Assembly (NCBI GenBank): GCA_021736615.1
Contig: JAIPFN010000252.1
Location: 1 to 8,682, forward strand
From: Phycisphaerae bacterium
GTDB lineage: Bacteria; Planctomycetota; Phycisphaerae; Sedimentisphaerales; Anaerohalosphaeraceae
Length of the DNA: 8,682 nucleotides
Direction of reading: 5' to 3'
The notes beneath the pieces are model-generated. The model was given only the letters and a program-made list of their open reading frames with translations, searched no databases and was not told where the DNA came from. Positions 1-5,309 of this stretch are shown in pieces. Made by a program: the position numbers and the translations under genes. Within the stretch, counting starts at the first letter, position 1. Each line of letters opens with the position of its first letter.

Positions 1-1443
1 AGAAGACATTTCAATACACAAAATCATCCGTGAAGCCCCATCAACTCGCGTTTCCTCCGACGCCCTGACCGGCCCAACCCAGATAATTCGTTTGGCATCC
101 TCAAATACGACAATATCTCTTCGTAATTGATAACTAACCCTCTCTGCCGTCAAAAACTTACCAACTTTTTTCTCTCCTGTCATTCCGATAGGTATAAACC
201 TGTCTCCCTTTTTACGCTTTCTCGCATAGATCGCCCCTGCGATCTTATCCATGTCGAACCATTCGACATTGCCGGTTTTTTCAGCGATAAATTTCCCCAG
301 ATCGCAAACAGCGGCATCCAATATTTCCGCTCTGATCTCAAACCCGCCGAAGTCAACCGTACCCGGGATTTTGATCATAACTGCATTCTGTTTGTCTACC
401 GCCTCATCGGCCAATGCGGCAGGGGGGTAGAAGATAATTTTTCCAAGTTCAAGCATTGCCGTAAACCCACCCGGCAGTTCGATAACTTTCCCGCCATCAC
501 CTGCAAGCAGACCAATGATCTTTTGATAGTGCTTGCGGGTAACGTCCCTCTGTCCGCACCCGACCTTCACCAAAGCCATGCGAATAACCTCAGCCTGAAT
601 GATCGGCAACTGTCCTTTCAAGGCGACGCCATCAACAGAAACACCACCGCAATCAAACTGCTCAAAAAGCAGGTCGTGACTTTCGATCTTCCTCTCGATC
701 CTTTCATAAAGTTTTTGACAACTACTCGATAGTTCGCAAAGTTTTCCCGTTAAAGATATGCCGCTCTGCTCCTGCAAATAAGGAATAAGCAAATGCCGGA
801 TTCTATTGCGCGTATAGTCAATCTCATCGTTAGTATGATCATGCCGCCAGCCGATACCGCACTTCTGGCAGTAGGCGACAATCTCCTCCCTGGTAACACA
901 AAGCAGTGGCCTGATATACCTCACCGGCCGGTCATTAATCTTGAAAATATTTTCAGGCTTAATCCCGCAAAGCCCTTTAAAACCCGTCCCTCGTCCCATT
1001 CTATAGATCACTGTTTCGGCGTTGTCATCAGCATGGTGTGCCGTCGCAATCCGATCGCAGTCAAGAGAATCCGCCATTTCCATCAGGCATTTAATTCTGA
1101 GATCACGAGCCGCCGTCTCTATCGAAAGTTTGTTTTCCCTCGCATATCCTTTAACATCCACAGACCTGGTAACACACCGCAAACCAAGCTCTTCGGCAAA
1201 TGTTTTAACGAACTCCTCGTCCCCGTCAGAGTCGCAGCCCCGAAGGTTATGATTGATATGTCCGACAAAAATATCGCAGTTAATTTTTCCATCATCATTA
1301 AGTCGTTTAAGTCCATGCAAAAGCGCAACAGAATCAGCACCACCGGAAACAGCAACAAGCAGCCTGCCGCAATCCGCCAATAACCCAAAAGACAAACAAA
1401 ACTCAAATATTGTTCTCAAAAAAGAATTCAAAAACCAACCCAC
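1..1443 (-). CDS. tilS: tRNA(Ile)-lysidine synthase TilS, 3' end beyond window
   Basis: TilS ligates lysine to C34 of the CAU-anticodon tRNA-Ile in an ATP-dependent reaction, so that the tRNA reads AUA instead of AUG; it acts in the cytoplasm and is normally essential. The frame is open from about 1443 to base 1 (481 codons). Counted from a GTG at 1443, the PP-loop ATP-binding motif SGGADS is at residues 33-38. HINHNLR follows at about 62-68, TAHHADDNAET at about 134-144, and the RPLL...RNRIRH block at about 178-217. Near residues 413-437 the C-terminal TilS domain shows GDRFIPIGMTGEKKVGKF. Only the last residues are missing. The start is uncertain: no ATG lies upstream of the PP-loop, and GTG 1443, TTG 1431 and TTG 1419 are all possible. 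GTG 1443 lies inside a heptamer repeat array. No clear promoter separates the array from the preceding terminator. Function is very secure from the motifs; start and promoter are not. Confidence 0.95.
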   Translation of the reverse strand, partial: MGWFLNSFLRTIFEFCLSFGLLADCGRLLVAVSGGADSVALLHGLKRLNDDGKINCDIFVGHINHNLRGCDSDGDEEFVKTFAEELGLRCVTRSVDVKGYARENKLSIETAARDLRIKCLMEMADSLDCDRIATAHHADDNAETVIYRMGRGTGFKGLCGIKPENIFKINDRPVRYIRPLLCVTREEIVAYCQKCGIGWRHDHTNDEIDYTRNRIRHLLIPYLQEQSGISLTGKLCELSSSCQKLYERIERKIESHDLLFEQFDCGGVSVDGVALKGQLPIIQAEVIRMALVKVGCGQRDVTRKHYQKIIGLLAGDGGKVIELPGGFTAMLELGKIIFYPPAALADEAVDKQNAVMIKIPGTVDFGGFEIRAEILDAAVCDLGKFIAEKTGNVEWFDMDKIAGAIYARKRKKGDRFIPIGMTGEKKVGKFLTAERVSYQLRRDIVVFEDAKRIIWVGPVRASEETRVDGASRMILCIEMSS

Positions 1444-1531
1444 ACCTTACTCTTTACACCTTACACCTCACACCTCACACCTCGCACCTCACACCTTACG
1501 CCTTACACCTTACGTTTTTCGCCTTACACCT
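1441..1531. repeat. Heptamer tandem array, 13 units, at the tilS start
   Basis: Thirteen consecutive 7-bp units fill this stretch without a phase break. Plus-strand units are mostly TACACCT or CACACCT, with variants TACGCCT, CGCACCT and TTCGCCT. On the tilS strand each typical unit reads AGGTGTA or AGGTGTG, so a Shine-Dalgarno-like AGGTG recurs every 7 nt. The array nearly fills the gap between the upstream terminator (1537-1568) and tilS, and the first unit contains the candidate GTG start. Short open frames through it give a low-complexity LTPHT-type peptide and are not genes. Confidence 0.9.
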
Positions 1532-1536
1532 TAAGC

Positions 1537-1568
1537 AAAAAAGGCCTGCTCAAATAAATGAACAGGCC
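1537..1568 (-). terminator. Rho-independent terminator of the lipoprotein gene
   Basis: On the minus strand a 10-bp stem (arms GGCCTGTTCA and TGAGCAGGCC, one G-U pair) with loop TTTATT is followed directly by six T. It ends the lipoprotein transcript after its 3' repeat cassette and insulates tilS. Confidence 0.8.
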
Positions 1569-1593
1569 AAAAGTATTATTATATTGAATAGTC

Positions 1594-1673
1594 TCGGCCG
1601 TAAGGCTGAATCATTCATTAGACATTATACAATAATCATTATTCATTTTAAACTGGCCGATAGGTCAGTTTAA
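1594..1673 (-). repeat. Hairpin-heptamer-hairpin 3' cassette, copy 1 (n=5)
   Basis: In transcription order: hairpin A begins 8 nt after the lipoprotein stop codon (arms 1663-1673 and 1648-1658, loop 1659-1662, 11 bp with one G-U pair). Next come five degenerate 7-bp units, best phased on the plus strand as CATTAGA, CATTATA, CAATAAT, CATTATT, CATTTTA (1616-1650). Hairpin B follows (arms 1604-1609 and 1594-1599, loop GTAA on the plus strand). The distance between the two conserved stems is 40 nt, that is 5+7x5. The same architecture recurs at 4494-4580 and 7995-8115. Confidence 0.8.
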
Positions 1674-1681
1674 TCGGGATT

Positions 1682-2515
1682 TCATTCAACGTCTTCAATC
1701 TTAACTTCGTCGCCTGGGACAGCCGTTGTGTCGTTGTCGAGTTTTTTGTCGCCTGCTGTCAACTCAAGGATCCTGGTCTTTGCGTATTCGACATTATTCG
1801 GGAACTGCTTTTCATATTTGAACGCAAGCTGATAAAGTGCAAGTGCATCTTCCTTACGGTTAAGGCGTCTGTCCATTATATACGCCGCTCTCGAACGCGC
1901 CGGATACCGCGTATTTACGTTCCACTGGAACGCTCTCTGATAGTAAACCACTGCGATATTATAATCCTTAAAGTGGTCATATATTCGCCCGGCCCTGTAC
2001 GCCGCATCGTCGATTTTATCGCTGGTCGGATACAACCCGATGATTTCGTTGTACTTGCTCAGAGCAAGACGCAGTTTGTCTTTGTCGAAAACTACGATCA
2101 GTGCGGTCGCATCTTTATAGATCTTTTCAGCTTCTGCAAACAAATCGTCGGCTTCGACGATCAGGTCTATGGCTTTAAGGTCAGGGTCTGCGATAATAGC
2201 TTCCATAATGTACTTGTACTTACGCATTGAGTCAAACGATTTCAACTCGGTTCTTGCCCACGAAAGCTTCATCTGATCGCCGGTTTTGGCATAGTATTGA
2301 ACGAGTTTTTCCAGGTATGCCCGGTAGGTGTTACGATACATAGCCATCTCTTCGACCAGGTCAACCTCGGCCGGTTCAGGCATCATATAGGTTTCGGGTG
2401 CTTGCGTTTCTACGAATTTCTCTGCAGGTTCCTGAAAACGTTTATCAGGGTCCCCGCAACCAAAAGTAAATAACATTACTAAAGTCAGTACTGTAAATCC
2501 AACCATCTTAGACAT
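1682..2515 (-). CDS. BamD/TPR-like outer-membrane lipoprotein
   Basis: 277 residues. The N-terminus has a short basic stretch, a hydrophobic helix (about residues 5-18) and a lipobox ending TFGC at Cys20, so it should be lipidated and exported. Asp at position +3 after the cysteine does not block outer-membrane sorting under the E. coli rule, but that rule may not hold here. After a Glu/Pro-rich linker (25-60) the protein is all helical. Residues about 147-250 look like two or three TPR units (ALSKYNEIIGLYPTS, DAAYRAGRIYDHFKDYNIAV, EDALALYQLAFKYEKQFP), the type found in BamD and in YbgF/CpoB. Residues 255-277 form an acidic tail. The ATG has a good AAGGAG site about 6 nt upstream and a promoter at 2580-2607. 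A role in outer-membrane assembly or as a scaffold is inference; BamD itself is not proven, and no other Bam gene is nearby. Confidence 0.75.
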   Translation of the reverse strand: MSKMVGFTVLTLVMLFTFGCGDPDKRFQEPAEKFVETQAPETYMMPEPAEVDLVEEMAMYRNTYRAYLEKLVQYYAKTGDQMKLSWARTELKSFDSMRKYKYIMEAIIADPDLKAIDLIVEADDLFAEAEKIYKDATALIVVFDKDKLRLALSKYNEIIGLYPTSDKIDDAAYRAGRIYDHFKDYNIAVVYYQRAFQWNVNTRYPARSRAAYIMDRRLNRKEDALALYQLAFKYEKQFPNNVEYAKTRILELTAGDKKLDNDTTAVPGDEVKIEDVE

Positions 2516-2579
2516 AATAAACTCCTTTTTAATGCGACCTAAGCGATCTAAAACAATAAATCATTTCAATTATGCACTA

Positions 2580-2607
2580 ACAATAACATTTCCAATAAAT
2601 ATGTCAA
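2580..2607 (-). promoter_or_regulatory. Sigma70-type promoter of the lipoprotein gene
   Basis: A perfect TTGACA (2607 down to 2602) is followed by a 16-nt spacer and TATTGT (2585 down to 2580; 4/6 match to TATAAT). The surroundings are AT-rich, and the leader to the ATG would be about 60 nt and contains AAGGAG. Confidence 0.5.
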
Positions 2608-2641
2608 GCCTAATAAAACGAAATATTTAACCATCTTCGTA

Positions 2642-2660
2642 GCGGGGGCTTCCAGCCCGC
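2642..2660. repeat. GGC-TTCCA-GCC core palindrome
   Basis: Arms GCGGGGGC and GCCCGC flank the loop TTCCA, with bulged G residues in the left arm. The same TTCCA loop occurs in the palindrome at 8518-8534. It lies between the ispD terminator and the lipoprotein promoter. Confidence 0.6.
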
Positions 2661-2664
2661 GGTT

Positions 2665-2690
2665 AAAAAAGTATCGCCGAAGGCGGTTTC
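2665..2690 (-). terminator. Likely terminator of ispD
   Basis: On the minus strand a short GC stem (CGCC, loop TTC, GGCG) is followed by ATAC and six T. The same CGATAC plus T-tract ending occurs after hairpin B at 7985-8010. It lies about 35 nt after the ispD stop. The surrounding stretch (2663-2692) matches 8629-8660 closely, so it is part of a dispersed repeat. Confidence 0.55.
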
Positions 2691-2719
2691 CTCTTTTTCT
2701 TTCACCCATACTGTTATAA

Positions 2720-3457
2720 TCACCACTCGGCCTCTTTATATGGCCCGATAGGCCCGTCCGGTTTGGGTTTTGGACGCGATTTTATAATAGCCTCTGCGAT
2801 AGCCACATCGCTTTGTTTTGTTATTTTGATATTGGAGTTGTCCGTTTCCACTATCGATACTTCCCTGCCCAACGCCTCAACCAGCCCGGAATCATCGGTT
2901 ATTTCGCTTTTATCGAGGTTTTCAAGGTTTGCGTAGGCCTTTTTAAGTAGTTTAGCATCGAAAACCTGTGGAGTCTGAGCCTCATACAGCTCGCTTCTGT
3001 CAACGGTTTCAACGATTTTACCGTCTTTTACCTTTTTTAACGTCGCAACCACCGGACACGCCAGCATCGCCGCTCCGGTTTTTTCGGCTTCTGCGAACAC
3101 TTTGTCTACCCATTCATTCGTCAGGCAGCACCGCACCGAGTCATGCACGGCTATGAAATCTATATCGTCTTTCATCAGTTCCATCGCTTTGGCCACAGTC
3201 TCGAACCGCTCGCCGCCGCCATGGCAGAATTTCGCCCCCATAAAGCTAAGCGTCGGCCCCCATTTAATCTTTGCCATTTCTTCTTCTTCCGGCGGTATCG
3301 CGATAAGAACCTGCTTAACGTCATCCCGATCGGCAAAAAAGTCAACACTCCGCAAAAAAGCGGCCCTGCCGCCCACCTCAACAAAAGGCTTCTTCTTAGC
3401 CCCCCCAAACCGCGAACCGGACCCGCCGGCACAAATAATAACCCCAAAATTACCCAT
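2720..3457 (-). CDS. ispD: 2-C-methyl-D-erythritol 4-phosphate cytidylyltransferase
   Basis: IspD joins CTP and methylerythritol phosphate in the third step of the MEP isoprenoid pathway (cytoplasm). At 245 residues it is near family length. The nucleotide-binding loop CAGGSGSRFGG is at 9-19, with Arg16 and Lys23 in the positions of the catalytic Arg/Lys of the E. coli enzyme. GGGERF follows at 80-85, HDSVR at 105-109, DRSELYEAQTPQVF at 153-166, TDDS at 187-190 and NIKIT at 209-213 with the expected Lys211. Two departures stand out: the usual HDAARP is HDSVRC, and the PV-x-DT-x-K motif reads PVVATLK, with Ala138 where Asp is usual. A Pro/Lys-rich tail (227-245) extends the C-terminus. ATG 3457 has GAGGTG about 5 nt upstream. 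The leader carries several hairpins. IspD identity is secure; activity rests on the remaining motifs. Confidence 0.93.
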   Translation of the reverse strand: MGNFGVIICAGGSGSRFGGAKKKPFVEVGGRAAFLRSVDFFADRDDVKQVLIAIPPEEEEMAKIKWGPTLSFMGAKFCHGGGERFETVAKAMELMKDDIDFIAVHDSVRCCLTNEWVDKVFAEAEKTGAAMLACPVVATLKKVKDGKIVETVDRSELYEAQTPQVFDAKLLKKAYANLENLDKSEITDDSGLVEALGREVSIVETDNSNIKITKQSDVAIAEAIIKSRPKPKPDGPIGPYKEAEW

Positions 3458-3476
3458 AATAGCACCTCAAAGTAGG

Positions 3477-3523
3477 GTGTGCTTCAGCACACGCCGTTAC
3501 GTAATGTCGGCATCCTGCCGACA
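3477..3523. repeat. Two palindromes in the ispD leader
   Basis: Two perfect hairpins sit just upstream of the ispD ribosome binding site. One has arms GTGTGC/GCACAC with loop TTCA (3477-3492). The other is TGTCGGCATCCTGCCGACA (3505-3523), with 8-bp arms and a TCC loop. The second is repeated exactly at 8547-8565. TTACGTAA (3497-3504) lies between them. The flank AGTAGGGTG resembles the one at 6690-6697 ahead of murD. Confidence 0.75.
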
Positions 3524-3565
3524 AATCTGTTAACTAAAATACCCAATAACATACCAGGAAAAAGG

Positions 3566-3597
3566 GGGACTGGCGCTGCCTGTCCCGATCTATCGGG
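3566..3597. repeat. REP-like palindrome overlapping a second hairpin
   Basis: GGGACTGGC and GCCTGTCCC form an imperfect stem with a single T/T mismatch and a GCT loop (3566-3586). This is the shape of REP sequences, many of which are mobilised by REP-associated tyrosine transposases. The last three bases are shared with a second hairpin, CCCGAT/ATCGGG (3584-3597), so the two cannot form fully together. Confidence 0.6.
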
Positions 3598-3624
3598 GTT
3601 GCATTTTCATTTTTGCTTTTTTAT

Positions 3625-3654
3625 ATAATAAAAATCCGCACTACAATCTTTCAA
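3625..3654 (-). promoter_or_regulatory. Candidate ispD promoter
   Basis: TTGAAA (3654 down to 3649) and TATTAT (3630 down to 3625) are separated by 18 nt; each matches 5 of 6 consensus bases. It would give a leader of about 160 nt containing the hairpins between 3477 and 3597. Confidence 0.45.
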
Positions 3655-3763
3655 CTTCATGTTTTTTATTCGCGTTTTTTAATAACAACTTTCGCAATTC
3701 TTTATCTAACAACAAGTTACATTTAAACTCCCACAACACCAACTTCTGCCTTTTCACTCTTTT

Positions 3764-3839
3764 ATTAGTGTCAATTGGTGTTAATTAGTGGTTCAGTTTT
3801 TTAGTTTTTAAATCCGCGTTATCGGCGTAATCCGCGGAT
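3764..3839. repeat. 10-bp and 9-bp direct repeats at the cobO 3' end
   Basis: Three abutting 10-mers (ATTAGTGTCA, ATTGGTGTTA, ATTAGTGGTT; 3764-3793) are followed after 18 nt by three 9-mer-like units (ATCCGCGTT, ATCGGCGTA, ATCCGCGG; 3812-3837). ATCCGCG (3812-3818) and CGCGGAT (3833-3839) can pair as a 7-bp stem that reaches into the cobO stop codon, a possible weak terminator. Confidence 0.65.
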
Positions 3840-4378
3840 CAAAACTCAATCCCCTTACGAGCATAAATATCCCGCGAAAACGGATGCTTGATTTCCCGCA
3901 TTTCCGTAACCAGGTCGGCAAGGGCGATAAGTTCCTCAGTAGCATCCCGCCCGGTCAAAACGATCTCGACCGCCGCATCGCGTTTTTCGACAAGTTCGGC
4001 GATCTTTTCGATGGTGACAAGCCCATGCCGCACGCAGAACACAACTTCGTCAAGTATAATAACATTGTACGCCTTCTGTGCCGCAGACGGTATGATCTCA
4101 TCGAAAAATTCCTCGATCTCCGCCATAACAGTTTCACGTGTAACATGCTCATCAAGAGATTTTCGCATATCCCACTTATCGTTGACGGTTTTAAGCGTGA
4201 TACTTTCGATCCCTTCGAAAGTTTTACGTTCCCCAAGCTCAAGCGACGCAGGCTTAAGAAACTGGCAGAACAAAACCTTATTGCCATGCCCAGCCGCCCG
4301 GACAGCAAGCCCGATAGCAGCAGTAGTCTTACCCTTACCGCCGCCGGTATAAATTTGTACAAGTCCAGTAGTAATCAT
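3839..4378 (-). CDS. cobO: Corrinoid (cob(I)alamin) adenosyltransferase, CobO/BtuR type
   Basis: This enzyme transfers the adenosyl group of ATP to the cobalt of a reduced corrinoid to make adenosylcobalamin; it is cytoplasmic. At 179 residues it is slightly shorter than E. coli BtuR (about 196). The P-loop YTGGGKGKTTAA is at 10-21, the Walker-B-like VIILDE at 106-111, LTGRDATEEL at 141-150, and the family C-terminus KHPFSRDIYARKGIEF at 164-179. I chose ATG 4378: it places the P-loop at the usual distance, while an upstream in-frame TTG (4435) would add a non-conserved Cys/Leu/Tyr-rich stretch. There is no Shine-Dalgarno site. Instead TTTACA, a 17-nt spacer and TATAAT end 6 nt before the ATG, which suggests a leaderless message. 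Whether it serves de novo synthesis or salvage cannot be told here; no other B12 gene is present. Confidence 0.92.
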   Translation of the reverse strand: MITTGLVQIYTGGGKGKTTAAIGLAVRAAGHGNKVLFCQFLKPASLELGERKTFEGIESITLKTVNDKWDMRKSLDEHVTRETVMAEIEEFFDEIIPSAAQKAYNVIILDEVVFCVRHGLVTIEKIAELVEKRDAAVEIVLTGRDATEELIALADLVTEMREIKHPFSRDIYARKGIEF

Positions 4379-4384
4379 GGACAG

Positions 4385-4413
4385 ATTATATAAGCAAGCG
4401 CAAGGAATGTAAA
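4385..4413 (-). promoter_or_regulatory. Strong cobO promoter, probably leaderless
   Basis: TTTACA (4413 down to 4408), a 17-nt spacer and a perfect TATAAT (4390 down to 4385). Only six bases separate the -10 box from the cobO ATG, so the expected transcription start coincides with the A of the start codon. Confidence 0.75.
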
Positions 4414-4458
4414 GAAAATACAAAAAACAACTCAAACATCACACAAAACAAAGCGCAC

Positions 4459-4483
4459 AAAAAAACCCGCATTTATGCGGGTT
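4459..4483 (-). terminator. Rho-independent terminator of the PilZ gene
   Basis: An 8-bp stem (AACCCGCA, loop TAAA, TGCGGGTT on the minus strand) runs into seven T. It follows the 3' cassette of the PilZ gene and lies ahead of the cobO promoter. Confidence 0.88.
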
Positions 4484-4493
4484 ATATAAAGCC

Positions 4494-4580
4494 TCGGCCG
4501 AAAGGCCGAATCCTAAATTCGTAATTCGTAATTCGTAATTAGAAATTCGTAATTCCAAACTGACTGCCAGGTCAGTTTGG
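4494..4580 (-). repeat. Hairpin-heptamer-hairpin 3' cassette, copy 2 (n=6)
   Basis: Hairpin A starts 2 nt after the PilZ stop codon (10-bp arms 4571-4580 and 4555-4564; CCAAACTGAC against GTCAGTTTGG). Six heptamers follow (4515-4556): AAATTCG, TAATTCG, TAATTCG, TAATTAG, AAATTCG, TAATTCC. Then comes ATCCT and hairpin B (arms 4504-4509 and 4494-4499, loop GAAA on the plus strand). The spacing from hairpin B to the 9-bp core arm of hairpin A is 47 nt, or 5+7x6. Confidence 0.88.
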
Positions 4581-4582
4581 CC

Positions 4583-4987
4583 CTAGATGCACATTGCCTC
4601 CAGTGCTTCCATAGCTTCGTCGATCTCTTGATCGATCCTGAATTCAAGTTTTTCCGGCTCTGCAGGGTTAAACGGCAGTGGTTCGGCGAATTGAACGGCG
4701 ATGCGTTTAACATGCGGCCCTTCGTCTGCGATCCGGCAGATGTGTCCTGTCTTTACGAAGTTTTCCATATCGAACGGATCCGATGAATGATGTCGAGGCA
4801 CGCTGAAACGAGCTGTAATACTCTGCCCGTTCTGTGGGCACTTGTCAGCATAACAGGTAAAAGCGGCTCCTTTTCTCGATATATCAACCATCTGCCCCTG
4901 GGAGAGCATATCATCAAAGTTCTCAGCAAACCAAACCGGCCAGCTGTATCGAAGTCTACTTTCTGATCTGTTATTTATTCCGTTCAT
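4583..4987 (-). CDS. PilZ-domain protein (probable c-di-GMP receptor)
   Basis: A stand-alone PilZ domain, expected to bind cyclic di-GMP and to influence surface, motility or envelope functions; the target is unknown. The two ligand-binding motifs are present: RSESR (RxxxR) at 7-11 and DISRKG ([D/N]xSxxG) at 35-40. The rest fits the beta-barrel pattern: GQSITARFSVP (about 54-64), TGHICRI (80-86), VKRIAVQFAEPLPF (93-106). A C-terminal acidic helix (about 112-132) follows. There is no signal peptide or membrane segment. I chose ATG 4987 (134 residues) because GGAG lies 7 nt upstream. An in-frame ATG at 5029 would add 14 residues but has no ribosome binding site. The gene has its own terminator and a repeat cassette directly after the stop codon. 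The domain call is strong; the biological role is open. Confidence 0.85.
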   Translation of the reverse strand: MNGINNRSESRLRYSWPVWFAENFDDMLSQGQMVDISRKGAAFTCYADKCPQNGQSITARFSVPRHHSSDPFDMENFVKTGHICRIADEGPHVKRIAVQFAEPLPFNPAEPEKLEFRIDQEIDEAMEALEAMCI

Positions 4988-5055
4988 TGCAAGTCTCCAA
5001 AAAAACATTAACCATTGATAACCATGCAATCGGACAAACGGACATGCGACTTAAC

Positions 5056-5077
5056 GAACCAATTTCTAAACTGGTTC
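5056..5077. promoter_or_regulatory. Inverted repeat in the PilZ leader
   Basis: GAACCA and TGGTTC are perfect 6-bp arms separated by 10 bp. It lies between the candidate promoter at 5089-5113 and the PilZ start, so it could be an operator or an RNA hairpin. Nothing further identifies it. Confidence 0.35.
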
Positions 5078-5088
5078 CGATAACCATA

Positions 5089-5113
5089 ATTGTATCACTA
5101 GTGGCTATGTCAA
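5089..5113 (-). promoter_or_regulatory. Weak candidate PilZ promoter
   Basis: A perfect TTGACA (5113 down to 5108) is present, but the best -10, TACAAT (5094 down to 5089), is only 13 nt away. TATGGT at 19 nt is the alternative. The -10 is therefore uncertain. Confidence 0.3.
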
Positions 5114-5158
5114 AATGGTCACAATACAGATACAGAGGGCAATGAAATGATGGTTGAG

Positions 5159-5195
5159 AAAAAAAACTGGATTTTTCTTTTTTTTGCGGAAAATC
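5159..5195 (-). terminator. Possible terminator of murD
   Basis: On the minus strand GGATTTT and AAAATCC form a 7-bp stem with a 14-nt loop, followed by AG and seven T. The stem is AT-rich, but the order and T-tract fit termination about 75 nt after the murD stop. Confidence 0.45.
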
Positions 5196-5253
5196 CTCAA
5201 AAGTTCAAGTGGAGTATTTAGGGTCCGATATTCAAAAAAACAATAACACAAAA

Positions 5254-5309
5254 CTCCTAACGCCTTACCCCTCACGCCTTACGCTTTTCGCCTTTCGCCT
5301 CACGCTCCA
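5254..5309. repeat. Heptamer array across the murD stop codon, 8 units
   Basis: Eight contiguous 7-bp units on the plus strand: CTCCTAA, CGCCTTA, CCCCTCA, CGCCTTA, CGCTTTT, CGCCTTT, CGCCTCA, CGCTCCA. The right-hand part encodes the last residues of MurD and the left part is 3' untranslated. The unit family resembles that of the tilS array (shared CCTTACG and TTTTCGCC). Confidence 0.8.

Larger units (their letters stand above)
3458..3838. other. 381-nt gene-free gap, ispD leader and cobO 3' region
   Basis: No coding frame with recognisable similarity was found on either strand. From right to left on the transcribed strand the gap holds the short direct repeats after cobO (3764-3839), about 110 nt of AT-rich sequence with no clear structure (3655-3763), a promoter-like pair (3625-3654), a run of palindromes (3477-3597) and the ispD ribosome binding site. 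Confidence 0.7.

Noticed and set aside
1253..1673. Plus-strand open frames through the heptamer array, giving LTPHT-type peptides
   Set aside because: They are translations of a 7-bp repeat (period 7 aa over 21 bp), lack a ribosome binding site and overlap tilS, a terminator and a cassette.
4379..4435. Extended cobO N-terminus from TTG 4435
   Set aside because: The added stretch is non-conserved, and the strong promoter would lie inside it.
4379..4582. Cobalamin riboswitch upstream of cobO
   Set aside because: The promoter leaves no leader, and the conserved B12-box elements are not visible in the gap.
4988..5029. Extended PilZ N-terminus from ATG 5029
   Set aside because: No ribosome binding site, whereas ATG 4987 has GGAG at good spacing.
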